64,000 nucleotides of DNA from CAMEON01 sp045531965 (GCA_045531965.1 JAZSFA010000164.1:1-64000); one strand, 5' to 3'. Positions 16,555 to 26,107 are shown, numbered from the stretch's first letter. The notes: generated from the letters alone by a model not told the origin. Program-made: numbers and translations.

Positions 16555-17430
16555 ATGCAGAATTACATGTCTTTGTTATCAACCGCCTCCTGGATAGATA
16601 CCCTGAAACTGTATCTGTCCTACCCCTTTGTCCGGTATGCGATCATCGCGGGCGTGCTGATCTCCCTTTGTGCGGGTCTTTTAGGCGTGACGTTAGTGCT
16701 GAAGCGCTATTCCATGATTGGCGACGGTCTGTCTCACGTGGCTTTTGGCGCCATGGCGATTGCCGCCGTCACAGGACTTGCCCCCATGGCGATCGCTTTA
16801 CCTGTGACTGTTGCCGCAGCGGTACTTTTGCTAGTAGCTAACGAAAGAGGACTGATCAAAGGCGATGCCGCCATCGCCATGCTTTCCGCAGGCGCTTTGG
16901 CGATTGGCTATCTGTTGCTTCATCTCTTCCCATCTTCGGGGACAGGCTCTCTCAGCGGTGATGTCTGCTCATCTCTGTTTGGCTCTACCTCCATGATGAC
17001 CTTATCCCCCGCCGACGTGTGGCTCTGCGTGATCCTCTGCGCTGTGGTGCTTGGATTCTTTATCCTTTGCTATCATCGTGTGTTCGCCGTTACCTTTGAC
17101 CCCAAATTCGCTACAGCCACAGGACTTTCCACAAACATCTACAATTTTGCGATCGCCGCCGTGAGCGGCGTGGTCATTGTGATGGCCATGAAATTAGTCG
17201 GCGCATTACTGATCTCTGCGTTGATCATCTTCCCTGCCCTGTCTGCCATGCGATTGTTCAGAAGTTTCCGCTCGGTCATGATGACGGCGGCAGCCATATC
17301 CGTATTTGGCTCTCTGCTGGGACTCCTGCTATCTCTGCTATTCAGCACCCCCACCGGCGCAACGGTGGTCGCTGTGCATATGGTCATTTTCGGCATTTTT
17401 TCCCTGCTCAGAATGGTTGTAAAACGCTGA
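16555..17430 (+). CDS. znuB: Zinc ABC transporter permease
   Basis: A 291-aa ABC-3 family permease with about eight to nine TM helices. Recognisable segments are RYAIIAGVLISLCAGLLG, VLKRYSMIGDGLSHVAFG (family signature with D and H), GAMAIAAVTGLAPMAIALP and VGALLISALIIFPALSAMRL. ATG 16555 lies 10 nt after AAAGGAGG, which is inside the end of znuC; a nearer ATG at 16550 is out of frame. It completes the zur-znuACB operon. A 64-bp gap with a small TGCCCG hairpin separates it from the next ABC genes. Confidence 0.94.
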   Translation: MQNYMSLLSTASWIDTLKLYLSYPFVRYAIIAGVLISLCAGLLGVTLVLKRYSMIGDGLSHVAFGAMAIAAVTGLAPMAIALPVTVAAAVLLLVANERGLIKGDAAIAMLSAGALAIGYLLLHLFPSSGTGSLSGDVCSSLFGSTSMMTLSPADVWLCVILCAVVLGFFILCYHRVFAVTFDPKFATATGLSTNIYNFAIAAVSGVVIVMAMKLVGALLISALIIFPALSAMRLFRSFRSVMMTAAAISVFGSLLGLLLSLLFSTPTGATVVAVHMVIFGIFSLLRMVVKR

Positions 17431-17494
17431 ACTAACCGTCATTTCCACCAAGGTTACATTATCTGCCCGTTCGGGCAAGAAAGGACGGAACGCT

Positions 17495-19306
17495 TTGAAA
17501 CGGCTCTTTCATTATTTGAAGCCCTATCGCCTACGCATGGGCATTGGTCTTTTTATCAAGATCACAGGCACTTTGGCAGAGCTGGCACTTCCCTATATTT
17601 TGAGTGTCATTCTGGATGAAGCCATTCCTGCCGCTGTCGATGCCCAAGATACTCAAGGCGGTCTTCGCCAAATCTTTCTGTGGGGCGGACTCATGGTGCT
17701 TTGTGCCGTCATCGCCTTGATCTTCAACATTGTCGCCAACCGCATGGCAGCTCACGTGGCAAAAGATACGGCGATCGCCATCCGGCACGATCTCTTTGAC
17801 AGTACCCTGCGCTTATCTTGCAGTCGCGCGGATGCTTTTACTGTTCCCAGCTTAGAATCCCGTCTCACCTCCGATACTTATAACGTGCATCATCTCATTG
17901 GCATGATGCAACGCATGGGTATCCGCGCCCCCATTCTTCTGATTGGTGGTCTTGCCATTACCTTTGCCTTGGATGCCACGTTGGCGGCAATCATGCTTTG
18001 TGTCCTGCCCTTTATTGTGCTGACGGTTTATTTGGTTTCCCATCGGGGCGTCCCGCTGTACAAACGCTCTCAGGCGTCGGGCGATGCCATGGTTCGTGTC
18101 GTTCGTGAAGATGCCCAAGGCATACGCGTGATCAAAGCATTATCCCGCAAGCAATATGAACAATCCCGCTACGAAAAGGTGAACCACCAATTGCAAAGCG
18201 ACGGTCTACACGCCTCTGCTGTGATGGGGATTTCCAATCCCGTTATCAACCTTTGCTTGAATTTGGGACTTGTGGCAGTTCTGTTTGTCGGCGCCATGCG
18301 CGTGTCCGGCGGAGACTGTCTCCCAGGCAAGATCATCTCCTTTATTCAGTATTTTACGTTGCTTTCCAACGCTATGCTCGCCATCACCCGTATTTTTATG
18401 ATGTTTACCAAGGGCGCAGCTTCCATGGGGCGAATCACCGAAGTGTTAGACGCCGCCGCGGCTTGCGACGAAGCTCCTCAAAATATTCGTACCTCACCCA
18501 CGCCTATGGGGTTTGACGGCAATGGTTATCTCCGCTTTGAAAACGTCCGCTTTACGTACGGAGAAAAAGAAACGGATGATCGCAAACCGCATCTGTCGGG
18601 GATTTCTTTTGACCTGCCCCGAGGCGGGACGCTGGGATTGATCGGTGCCACGGGAAGCGGAAAAACCACCTTGCTCTCCCTGCTTATGCGGTTCTATGAC
18701 GTTCGCCCCGATCACGGCTCGATCGCCTTGAATGGCAGAGATCTTCGTACGATGTCTCCCGAAGAACTGCGTCAAAAATTCGGTATCGCCATGCAGAACG
18801 ACTTTATTTTCGCAGGTTCTATTGAGGAAAACATCCGCTTTGGGCGAGAGATTTCTCACGAAGACGTTGTTTTTGCCGCCAAGGCAGCCCAGGCTTACGA
18901 CTTTATCTCAGCTTTCCCTGATGACTTCAGTCATCAACTCACCGCCAAAGGCACCAACTTGAGCGGTGGACAGAAACAACGCTTGCTCATCGCTCGCGCC
19001 TTAGCAGGTAAGCCCGAGCTTTTAGTGTTGGATGATGCTTCTTCCGCATTAGACTACCGAACCGACGCCGCCCTGCGCCATGCTATCCGCGAAGCTCAAA
19101 CAGGTGACAAAAATCGGTCTCCTTTGTATCATACCACCACCATTATCGTCGCGCAGAGAGTCAGCTCGGTCAAGCACGCCGATCGAATCCTTGTTTTGGA
19201 TGGCGGCGAGGTCATCGGTAGCGGTGACCACCAAACCCTCATGGATACCTGTGAGGTCTACCGAGAAATTGCCAATTCACAGATGGGGGGTGCGATCCTT
19301 GACTAA
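17495..19306 (+). CDS. ABC exporter half-transporter A (degenerate-site NBD)
   Basis: A 603-aa type I ABC exporter: six TM helices (residues 1-310) fused to an ATPase domain. Walker A GATGSGKT (384-391), signature LSGGQKQRLLIARA from 489, Walker B LLVLDDASSALD. The residue after the Walker B Asp is Asp, not the catalytic Glu, as in the degenerate subunit of heterodimeric exporters such as TM287/288. TTG is taken as start: it follows AAAGGA and gives the family-typical KRLFHYLKPYR opening. The partner gene overlaps its end. Substrate is unknown; the zinc operon lies just upstream, but the family is generally linked to drugs, peptides or lipids. Confidence 0.92.
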   Translation: MKRLFHYLKPYRLRMGIGLFIKITGTLAELALPYILSVILDEAIPAAVDAQDTQGGLRQIFLWGGLMVLCAVIALIFNIVANRMAAHVAKDTAIAIRHDLFDSTLRLSCSRADAFTVPSLESRLTSDTYNVHHLIGMMQRMGIRAPILLIGGLAITFALDATLAAIMLCVLPFIVLTVYLVSHRGVPLYKRSQASGDAMVRVVREDAQGIRVIKALSRKQYEQSRYEKVNHQLQSDGLHASAVMGISNPVINLCLNLGLVAVLFVGAMRVSGGDCLPGKIISFIQYFTLLSNAMLAITRIFMMFTKGAASMGRITEVLDAAAACDEAPQNIRTSPTPMGFDGNGYLRFENVRFTYGEKETDDRKPHLSGISFDLPRGGTLGLIGATGSGKTTLLSLLMRFYDVRPDHGSIALNGRDLRTMSPEELRQKFGIAMQNDFIFAGSIEENIRFGREISHEDVVFAAKAAQAYDFISAFPDDFSHQLTAKGTNLSGGQKQRLLIARALAGKPELLVLDDASSALDYRTDAALRHAIREAQTGDKNRSPLYHTTTIIVAQRVSSVKHADRILVLDGGEVIGSGDHQTLMDTCEVYREIANSQMGGAILD

Positions 19307-21146
19307 TCGAGGCGGTCCTATGGGGCGCTCTGCCAACAAAGTCGGCTCCCCGGATAAACCCTTGGACAAGGCAGGACGCACACGAGTGCTTCTGAGGGTC
19401 TGCAAATACCTTTTCCGTGACCGCTATGCCATGCTGGTCGCATTCTTGATGATGCTGGTTTCCAATCTGCTGGCATTGGCTGGTCCCAAGATCACGGGCT
19501 TAATCATTGATGCCATTGATAACGAAATTGGCGTTGATATGCCTACAGTGACCAAGCTATGCGTAGTCTTGGTGGTTTTCTACGTCATTTCCGCTGGTCT
19601 CTCCTATCTTTTGGCAGTGCTGATGGCATGGATCAGCCAAAGGGTCTCTTATACCATGCGCCAGGAGGTCTTTTCCCATCTGATGGAACTGCCCGTTGGC
19701 TATTTTGACACACATCAAACCGGCGATATCGTCAGCCATATTTCTTACGATATCGATACGGTCAACGCTTCCCTGTCCCATGATCTACTGCAAATCTGTG
19801 TCAGTGTAGTGACTGTCGTGGGCTCCCTTGCCATGATGCTCACCATCTCACCGCTACTCCTGTGCGTGTTTATCATCACGGTTCCTGTGTCCATTCTTTT
19901 TACCAAGTACAAGACCAAAAAAATCCGTCCTCTTTTCCGAAAGCGCTCAGCCAAGCTGGGAGAACTGAACGGTTTTGCCGAAGAAATGCTGTCGGGTCAC
20001 AGAACCATCAAAGCCTATCACCGTGAGGACTACATGGTAAAAGAGTTTGATCGCCACAACACCGATGCTTGCGAGGCTTATTACCGCGCGGATTATCAAG
20101 GTTCTATGATCGGTCCTACCGTCAATTTTGTCAACAATTTATCCCTTTGCCTGATTACCGTCATGGGCGGCGTGTTCTACCTGCTCACCTTGTCTGTTCC
20201 TACCCTCCCTGCGATTTTCATGATTGGATTGGGAGACGTCTCGGCGTTTGTTCAGTATTCCCGAAAATTTTCGGGTCCCATCAATGAGTTTGCTAACATA
20301 CTCAGCGAATTTCAATCGGCTTGTTCTGCGGCAGAACGAGTGTTTGCCCTGCTAGACGAGCCGGGTGAAGTGGCAGATGCGCCAAACGCCAAGGAACTGC
20401 CTCACAGCACCGGAGAAGTACGCGGCGACGTCACCATGGAAAATGTCCGTTTTGGCTACGTCCCTGAAAAAGAAATTCTGCACGGGCTTACCCTCCGTGC
20501 CGACAAAGGAAAGCTGATTGCCATTGTGGGACCCACGGGCGCCGGAAAAACCACAGTCATCAACCTGCTGATGCGTTTCTACGATATTGACAGCGGGCGC
20601 ATCACCGTGGACGGACATGAAATCCGAGAGCTGACCCGCGACAGCCTGCGGTTGTCCTACACCATGGTGCTGCAAGACACTTGGCTGTTTTGCGGGACGG
20701 TGTTGGATAACATCACCTACGGTACAGAAGGTGCGTCCTTTGAAGACGCAGTCGCCGCTGCCAAAGCCGCCCGCATTCATGACTTCATTATGTCCCTGCC
20801 CGATGGCTATATGACAGTTCTCTCGGATGATGGCGTCAACATCTCCAAAGGACAAAAGCAACTGCTGACCATCGCCCGCGCCATGCTGTCCCGCGCCCCC
20901 GTTCTGATTTTGGACGAGGCAACCTCCAACGTGGATTCTCGCACCGAGCATTTGATCCAAGAAGCGCTCTACACCCTTATGCAGGACCGTACGTGCTTTG
21001 TCATCGCCCACCGCTTATCCACTATCAAAAACGCGGATACCATTCTGGTTATCAAAGACGGCGTGGTGATCGAATCGGGCAACCACGAAACGCTGCTTGC
21101 CCAAGAAGGTTTTTACGCCTCCCTGTATAACGCTCAATATCATTGA
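19299..21146 (+). CDS. ABC exporter half-transporter B (canonical catalytic Glu)
   Basis: A 615-aa partner of the preceding gene. An N-terminal Gly/Pro/Arg-rich stretch of about 35 residues precedes six TM helices, then the ATPase: Walker A GPTGAGKTT, signature ISKGQKQLLTIARA, Walker B VLILDEATSNVD. It keeps the catalytic Glu but has a divergent signature (ISKGQ). This reciprocal pattern with subunit A is the hallmark of a heterodimer with one active and one degenerate ATP site. TTG at 19299 overlaps the upstream stop and gives the family-like GGPMGR leader; ATG at 19320 is the alternative. Confidence 0.92.
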   Translation: MTNRGGPMGRSANKVGSPDKPLDKAGRTRVLLRVCKYLFRDRYAMLVAFLMMLVSNLLALAGPKITGLIIDAIDNEIGVDMPTVTKLCVVLVVFYVISAGLSYLLAVLMAWISQRVSYTMRQEVFSHLMELPVGYFDTHQTGDIVSHISYDIDTVNASLSHDLLQICVSVVTVVGSLAMMLTISPLLLCVFIITVPVSILFTKYKTKKIRPLFRKRSAKLGELNGFAEEMLSGHRTIKAYHREDYMVKEFDRHNTDACEAYYRADYQGSMIGPTVNFVNNLSLCLITVMGGVFYLLTLSVPTLPAIFMIGLGDVSAFVQYSRKFSGPINEFANILSEFQSACSAAERVFALLDEPGEVADAPNAKELPHSTGEVRGDVTMENVRFGYVPEKEILHGLTLRADKGKLIAIVGPTGAGKTTVINLLMRFYDIDSGRITVDGHEIRELTRDSLRLSYTMVLQDTWLFCGTVLDNITYGTEGASFEDAVAAAKAARIHDFIMSLPDGYMTVLSDDGVNISKGQKQLLTIARAMLSRAPVLILDEATSNVDSRTEHLIQEALYTLMQDRTCFVIAHRLSTIKNADTILVIKDGVVIESGNHETLLAQEGFYASLYNAQYH

Positions 21147-21150
21147 TATA

Positions 21151-21187
21151 AAAAACACACAAGCCCCTCGGGGACTTGTGTGTTTTT
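21151..21187. terminator. Bidirectional terminator
   Basis: AAAAACACACAAG-CCCC (21151-21167) pairs with GGGG-CTTGTGTGTTTTT (21170-21187) with one bulged A. It ends the ABC exporter operon and can also stop the converging minus-strand operon that ends at 21244. Confidence 0.9.
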
Positions 21188-21243
21188 ATATTGACCGTTG
21201 GTTCCGTACTATACACGGAAAACCGATAATCTTACGCTACAGT

Positions 21244-23457
21244 TCAACTTTCTTTTTTCTTCATGACTAAAGCGCCACCCATCAAAAGTGTCAGCACGAT
21301 AGCCCCCAATGCCAAAGTGGAGGCACAGCCACTTTCCTCAGAGGAATCTGTCTGAGCAGGCGCTTGCGTAGCCGCTTCGGTTTGAGGCAGAGTTGTGACG
21401 TCTTCGGTTGCTGCCTCAGTAGGCACTTCGGTAGGTACTTCTGTCTCAGGATCAGTCGGCGCTTCCGTGGGAGCTTCTGTGGGCGCCTCGGTCTCGTCAG
21501 AGGGAACTTCCACGTGATCAAGGGTCAAGAAGTGCAATAGCTTCTCTGCATTTCCTGCCGCAACCACACCAAAGCGAAGCTTAACCGTCTGACCTGCGTA
21601 AGCTGAAAGGTCAGCGGTCATGTCAGTAAAGACAGCATTGGCAGTATGAACCGAGGTCAGGTTACCGGCGCCGGCAGCGTCTTGTGCCAATTGGTCATCG
21701 CTATCGGAGCGTGTGCCATCGGTACAAAGGAACCAAGTCTCACCATCGACCGACCAATAGATATCCCCCTGACCGCCATTGACAAACGCCCAACCCGAGA
21801 TCTTCACCTTATTGTCCTCCGTATAAACAGGACCCGTAATCACAGCTGGCTTAATGGAAGCCGCCTTTTCATCCGCTGTCCAGGAAGAGCTGTAGTTAGG
21901 ATCACGCATTCCCAACAGTTCGATGTACTTGACATGGTTAATCTCACGTATATTGACAATATAGCGATAAGAGTAGGAGGGAGTTGTCTTCAGCGCGCTG
22001 TCCTCGGGATCGGGCTGTTCGGGTACGTAACCACCCTCAGGATCGGGCAAAAATGCGGTATTATAGGATTCCAGATTACCGGGAGCCGCGTCTACACCTT
22101 CATAAACCACAGCTAAACCGTTAATAACGGCACGGACACTATTGGCACCGTCTACAGCCGCAGATCTTCGCACCAGATGATCACCGGACAGCGTCACCAT
22201 GGTGGTGGATCCGCCACCATCAAAGAGGATGGCTGTTTTCAGTCCCAGTTCTTCGCACATACGGGACAGATTTTCCATCGTACAAGAAGCGCGGGTACCG
22301 TCATCACTGGGGGTCGTGGAGACCAACAAGGGAGAACCGTCTGCGCGCAAACCCACGATAGAACAGGGATAGTTGGTTTTGTTCCCCTGCTGACCGGTGT
22401 ATCGACCATTTTCAATGAGCGTAAAGAAGCCGCTAATCGCGTCGGTCACCGTAGTCCACTTAGCTTTCTGTGTGGTGCTCATCAGGTCGTTGCCGACCGT
22501 GCAGGTAAAGGATACCTTATCGCCCACAGCATATTTTCCCTTGACATTGTTGATCGCATTGCCTCGAGCAGAGACCACAATGGTCTTCTCGGTGATGGCG
22601 GGACGTTCGTCGGGATCTCCGCTCTCAAAGATCCGCTTGACCGTTCCCTCCACCTTGCCCGTCAAAGTAAAAGCCGTATCATCCGATTCGATATACAGCT
22701 CATAAGCATCCTCAAACGCCATGGATTCAGCGCCGCCGCGCTGGTTGTAGATGATAATAGAGTTAGGCGCGGGTAGACGGTTAATACCCTGTACCACTGA
22801 GGACTTGTTTTGTGTGTCATTGGTCAGCTTAATAGAAATATTCGGCTTGCCGATCATGTAAGAGCCATCTGATAGGACAGCAAATACAGGTCCTTGAGAA
22901 GCGGGGGTGCCGCGTTCCACATTGTCCTTTTTGGCAAGATTATTCTCATCATTGATCTGTGCGGTTGCCCAAATTTCACCGTCAATGATTTGCAAGCCAC
23001 GGGATACGGACACGTGCTTGACGGAAGGACCGGTAGAAGCCTCGCCATCTCCGTCATAGTCGGTATGATACACGATCCACGGATCTCCGTTGACAGCGGC
23101 GATAACTGTGGAATCCGTATGAGTTTCATTATACTTCACAGCGGAAGATCCCATCGTCGTCTTGCTCCAGTTGTAGGAGCCGCCGTTGAGTACCTTAAGG
23201 GTAACACCTGCCGCATCATTCAAGTCGATAACGTTGACAAGACCCTCGCGAGAGGAACTGTACTTGGAGCCGGAGGTCAGGATCATCTGAGTCAGTGTGA
23301 CCCCTGTATCCTTGCCGTTCAGCTTGATATTTTCGGAATATACGGTATCAGCGCCCGTGATAGGCTCCACAGCAGATACCGAGAAGGTCATAGCAAAAAT
23401 GCTCAGTATAAATGCCAGCGCCATGACCAAGGATAAGCAATTGACGGATCTTTTCAT
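21244..23457 (-). CDS. Surface-anchored phosphodiester glycosidase (NAGPA/DUF2233) family protein
   Basis: A 737-aa exported protein. Signal peptide (1-29, ending SVSA). The NAGPA domain (about 55-455) has VIAAVNGDPW (118-127), SIVGLRADGSPLLV (367-380) and the conserved DGGGSTTMV (413-421). Relatives remove GlcNAc phosphodiester caps in lysosomes or act on cell-wall polymers in bacteria; the bacterial substrate here is unknown. A beta-sandwich-like domain follows (about 525-650), then a PTEAPTEAPTEAPT linker and the tail SGCAS-TM-MKKKES. AAAGGA precedes ATG 23457. It is the last gene of the minus-strand protease/Opp run, 105 bp after the small membrane protein gene, and may be separately regulated. 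Confidence 0.85.
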   Translation of the reverse strand: MKRSVNCLSLVMALAFILSIFAMTFSVSAVEPITGADTVYSENIKLNGKDTGVTLTQMILTSGSKYSSSREGLVNVIDLNDAAGVTLKVLNGGSYNWSKTTMGSSAVKYNETHTDSTVIAAVNGDPWIVYHTDYDGDGEASTGPSVKHVSVSRGLQIIDGEIWATAQINDENNLAKKDNVERGTPASQGPVFAVLSDGSYMIGKPNISIKLTNDTQNKSSVVQGINRLPAPNSIIIYNQRGGAESMAFEDAYELYIESDDTAFTLTGKVEGTVKRIFESGDPDERPAITEKTIVVSARGNAINNVKGKYAVGDKVSFTCTVGNDLMSTTQKAKWTTVTDAISGFFTLIENGRYTGQQGNKTNYPCSIVGLRADGSPLLVSTTPSDDGTRASCTMENLSRMCEELGLKTAILFDGGGSTTMVTLSGDHLVRRSAAVDGANSVRAVINGLAVVYEGVDAAPGNLESYNTAFLPDPEGGYVPEQPDPEDSALKTTPSYSYRYIVNIREINHVKYIELLGMRDPNYSSSWTADEKAASIKPAVITGPVYTEDNKVKISGWAFVNGGQGDIYWSVDGETWFLCTDGTRSDSDDQLAQDAAGAGNLTSVHTANAVFTDMTADLSAYAGQTVKLRFGVVAAGNAEKLLHFLTLDHVEVPSDETEAPTEAPTEAPTDPETEVPTEVPTEAATEDVTTLPQTEAATQAPAQTDSSEESGCASTLALGAIVLTLLMGGALVMKKKES

Positions 23458-23520
23458 CGCAGTTTTCCTTTCAATGTTTGACTTTGAAAAATCATCTTTG
23501 AAGTTTTTGGAAAGGATTCG

Positions 23521-23552
23521 AAGGGGAACCTTCTTGAAGGAAGGTTCCCCTT
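23521..23552. repeat. Perfect 13-bp inverted repeat between two genes
   Basis: AAGGGGAACCTTC (23521-23533) and GAAGGTTCCCCTT (23540-23552) around a 6-nt loop. It lies in the 105-bp gap between the small membrane protein and the NAGPA gene. Neither side has a T-run, so it is not a standard terminator; it may be a transcript-processing or stability hairpin. Confidence 0.8.
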
Positions 23553-23562
23553 GCGTACTCTT

Positions 23563-23868
23563 TCACACCATCATAGACGGACTGAGTCCGCCCATCAGGA
23601 TCCAAAGAATGAGAAACACAAGGCAGATGATGCCCAGTACCACCAGCATAGGCAAAAACATCATTTTCATAGCACCGAAGTATGTGGCGGCACATTCTTG
23701 AAAACGGTTCATGGGCTTGCCTTTTTTTGTGGTCGGTTTCGGCTTGTTCGGACGGTTCCCGCCAAGCCCCCTGCCCACGCCGGACATATCAACGATTGTT
23801 GAACCGTCATCTACCCAGGTGATTTTTTCTCTTTTCTTTTTTGTATAATTCTGCTTTTTTTTGCTCAT
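23563..23868 (-). CDS. Small membrane protein of unknown function
   Basis: A 101-aa protein with a very basic N-terminus (MSKKKQNYTKKKREK), a short motif WVDDGSTIVDMSGVG (about 18-32), a basic Pro/Gly linker, and one long or two short TM helices near the C-terminus (MMFLPMLVVLGIICLVFLIL). I have seen similar short Clostridia proteins but know no function. It starts 6 bp after the oppF stop with only a weak ribosome site, suggesting coupling to the peptide-importer operon. Confidence 0.75.
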   Translation of the reverse strand: MSKKKQNYTKKKREKITWVDDGSTIVDMSGVGRGLGGNRPNKPKPTTKKGKPMNRFQECAATYFGAMKMMFLPMLVVLGIICLVFLILWILMGGLSPSMMV

Positions 23869-23874
23869 ACCCGA

Positions 23875-24891
23875 TCAATCATTATCCGTGAGCAAATGGC
23901 AGGCGGCAAAATGCCCCGGCTCGTATTCCTGATATACAGGCACGTCGGTTTTGCACTTTTCCGTGGCATGAGGACAACGCGTATGGAAGCGGCAACCCTT
24001 AGGAGGATTGGCAGGAGAGGGGATATCCCCTTTCAGCACGATGCGCTCCATCTTTTTATCGGGATCGGGATTTGGGATCGCGGAGAAGAGCGCTTTCGTG
24101 TACGGATGGAGGGGATTGGAGAAGATATCCTTCTTGTCACCAAATTCCACCATAGAGCCAAGATACATCACGCCGATCTTGTCCGAAATGAATTTAACCA
24201 CCGACAAATCATGGGAAATAAACAGATATGTCAGTCCACGCTCACGCTGAAGTTTTTTCAGCAGGTTAATGATCTGCGCCTGAATGGACACGTCCAGCGC
24301 CGACACGGGTTCGTCGCACACCACCAACTTGGGATTAACCGCCAAAGCGCGCGCAATACAGATACGCTGACGCTGACCGCCTGAAAACTCGTGAGGATAG
24401 CGTTCGTAATAATAGTCGCGCAGACCGCACTGCTCCATCAGGTTCAGCACGTAATTTTTCACCTCAGAGGGAGGCACGATCTTATGTACCTTCACAGGCT
24501 CGGAGAGGATGTCCCCCACAGTCGCGCGAGGCGGCAGTGAGGAATAAGGATCCTGGAAGATGATCTGCATCTCGGTACGAAGCGAGCGCATTTGGGAATT
24601 TTTATAGTTGGTAATATCCTTGCCGTCAAAAATGATCTGACCGCCGCTGGAGGGGTGGAGCTTCAGAATGGTACGACCCATGGTGGTTTTGCCGCAACCC
24701 GACTCGCCAACGATACCCAGCGTTTCGCCGGGGTGGAGGACAAAAGAAACGTCATCCACGGCAATCAGCTCCTGCTCCACCTTGCCCATCAGGGATTTTT
24801 TGATGGGAAATGCTTTGCGAAGATGTCTGACCTCCAACAGCGGTTCGGCATGGGAGGTCACCGCCTTATTGTTTTTCTTTTCTTCAGCCAT
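23875..24891 (-). CDS. oppF: Oligopeptide ABC transporter ATPase OppF
   Basis: A 338-aa ATPase of a peptide importer. Walker A GESGCGKT, Q-loop IIFQDPYSSLPP, signature FSGGQRQRICIARALAVNP, Walker B LVVCDEPVSALD, H-loop ISHDLS. The C-terminal oligo_HPY region ends with the Cys cluster CRFHTRCPHATEKC, which in the Opp/Dpp family can hold an iron-sulfur cluster. GGAGG precedes the ATG, which overlaps oppD by 8 bp. It pairs with OppD to energize OppBC. Confidence 0.95.
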   Translation of the reverse strand: MAEEKKNNKAVTSHAEPLLEVRHLRKAFPIKKSLMGKVEQELIAVDDVSFVLHPGETLGIVGESGCGKTTMGRTILKLHPSSGGQIIFDGKDITNYKNSQMRSLRTEMQIIFQDPYSSLPPRATVGDILSEPVKVHKIVPPSEVKNYVLNLMEQCGLRDYYYERYPHEFSGGQRQRICIARALAVNPKLVVCDEPVSALDVSIQAQIINLLKKLQRERGLTYLFISHDLSVVKFISDKIGVMYLGSMVEFGDKKDIFSNPLHPYTKALFSAIPNPDPDKKMERIVLKGDIPSPANPPKGCRFHTRCPHATEKCKTDVPVYQEYEPGHFAACHLLTDND

Positions 24892-26107
24892 GGTTCTCCT
24901 CCTCTCCGTACAGATGACAGGACACGAAATGGGTGGGGCTGACCTGGATCATGCCGGGATAATCCCCCGAGCATTTCTTGATGCAACGGTCACAGCGCTC
25001 CTTGAAATAGCAATGGTTGGGCATATTCACAGGGTTGGGCACGTTGCCGGGAATATTGAAGAGGGTATCGGAATCAGAGTCCATAGTAGGCTTGGATTTT
25101 TGCAAACCGATAGTATAGGGATGGCGGGGATCATGGAAAATCTCCTGCACGGTTCCCTTCTCAATGACACGGCCTGCGTACATGACCACCACGTAGTCGG
25201 CCATTTCGGCGATCACACCCAGGTCGTGAGTGATGAGCATGATTGAGCCGTTGATCTTATCCTTAAGGTCACGGAGCAGATCCAAAATCTGCGCCTGAAT
25301 GGTCACATCAAGCGCCGTGGTAGGCTCGTCGGCGATGATCAAACGAGGGTTGCACGCCAGCGCCATGGAAATCATGACACGCTGACGCATACCGCCCGAC
25401 AGCTCGTGAGGGAAAGAATCGTACACACGCTCGGGAGCGGCAATACCCACCAGCTTGAGCATTTCCATAGAGCGGTTCTTTGCCGTCTCCTTGGTAGCGC
25501 CCGGGGTATGAATGAAGGTGACCTCATCCAATTGATTACCGATGGTGAACACAGGGTTGAGGGAGGTCATAGGCTCTTGGAAAATCATGGAGATTTGGCG
25601 ACCGCGAATACGGTGGATTTCCCTCATAGGCATCTCGGCGATGTCAAAGACCTTATCCTCCATCTCGTACAGGGGGTTCCCGCTGGCGTCCGCCTCCCCT
25701 GTGGGGATGGTATTACCATGGGCATCGCGCTTGAAATCGTGAGAATTGAAGCGAATATGTCCTGAATAGATCTGACCCTGAGGACCTTGGAGCAGTCTCA
25801 TGACCGACATACTGGTCACCGACTTACCACAGCCCGATTCACCCACAACACCCACGACGGAGTTGCGAGGCACGTCAAAGGATACACCGTTGACGGCCTT
25901 GACTACGCCCTGATCAGTAAAAAAGTACGTATGCAGATCCTCGATCTCCAAAATATTGGCAGGATCCCGCATCTCGGTCACAAACTCAGATTCGTCCGCT
26001 TTCCGATACTTCTTTTTTTCCAATTCGTTCATCACTTTGCGGTTGGCTTTAGCGATGGCACGAATTTCTTTACCGGATAAATAATGAGAATTTTTCTTTT
26101 CGGCCAT
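24884..26107 (-). CDS. oppD: Oligopeptide ABC transporter ATPase OppD (long form)
   Basis: A 407-aa ATPase, longer than the usual 320-360. Residues 1-50 are a charged helical N-terminal extension (IRAIAKANRKVMNELEKKKY). Walker A GESGCGKS is at 89-96. An insertion of about 40 residues follows (FNSHDFKRDAHGNTIPTGEA to DIAEMPMREIHRIRGRQ) before the Q-loop SMIFQEPMTSLNP. Signature LSGGMRQRVMISMAL, Walker B LIIADEPTTALD, C-terminal Cys cluster CYFKERCDRCIKKC. It lies 3 bp after oppC with GGAGG upstream. Confidence 0.95.
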   Translation of the reverse strand: MAEKKNSHYLSGKEIRAIAKANRKVMNELEKKKYRKADESEFVTEMRDPANILEIEDLHTYFFTDQGVVKAVNGVSFDVPRNSVVGVVGESGCGKSVTSMSVMRLLQGPQGQIYSGHIRFNSHDFKRDAHGNTIPTGEADASGNPLYEMEDKVFDIAEMPMREIHRIRGRQISMIFQEPMTSLNPVFTIGNQLDEVTFIHTPGATKETAKNRSMEMLKLVGIAAPERVYDSFPHELSGGMRQRVMISMALACNPRLIIADEPTTALDVTIQAQILDLLRDLKDKINGSIMLITHDLGVIAEMADYVVVMYAGRVIEKGTVQEIFHDPRHPYTIGLQKSKPTMDSDSDTLFNIPGNVPNPVNMPNHCYFKERCDRCIKKCSGDYPGMIQVSPTHFVSCHLYGEEENHG

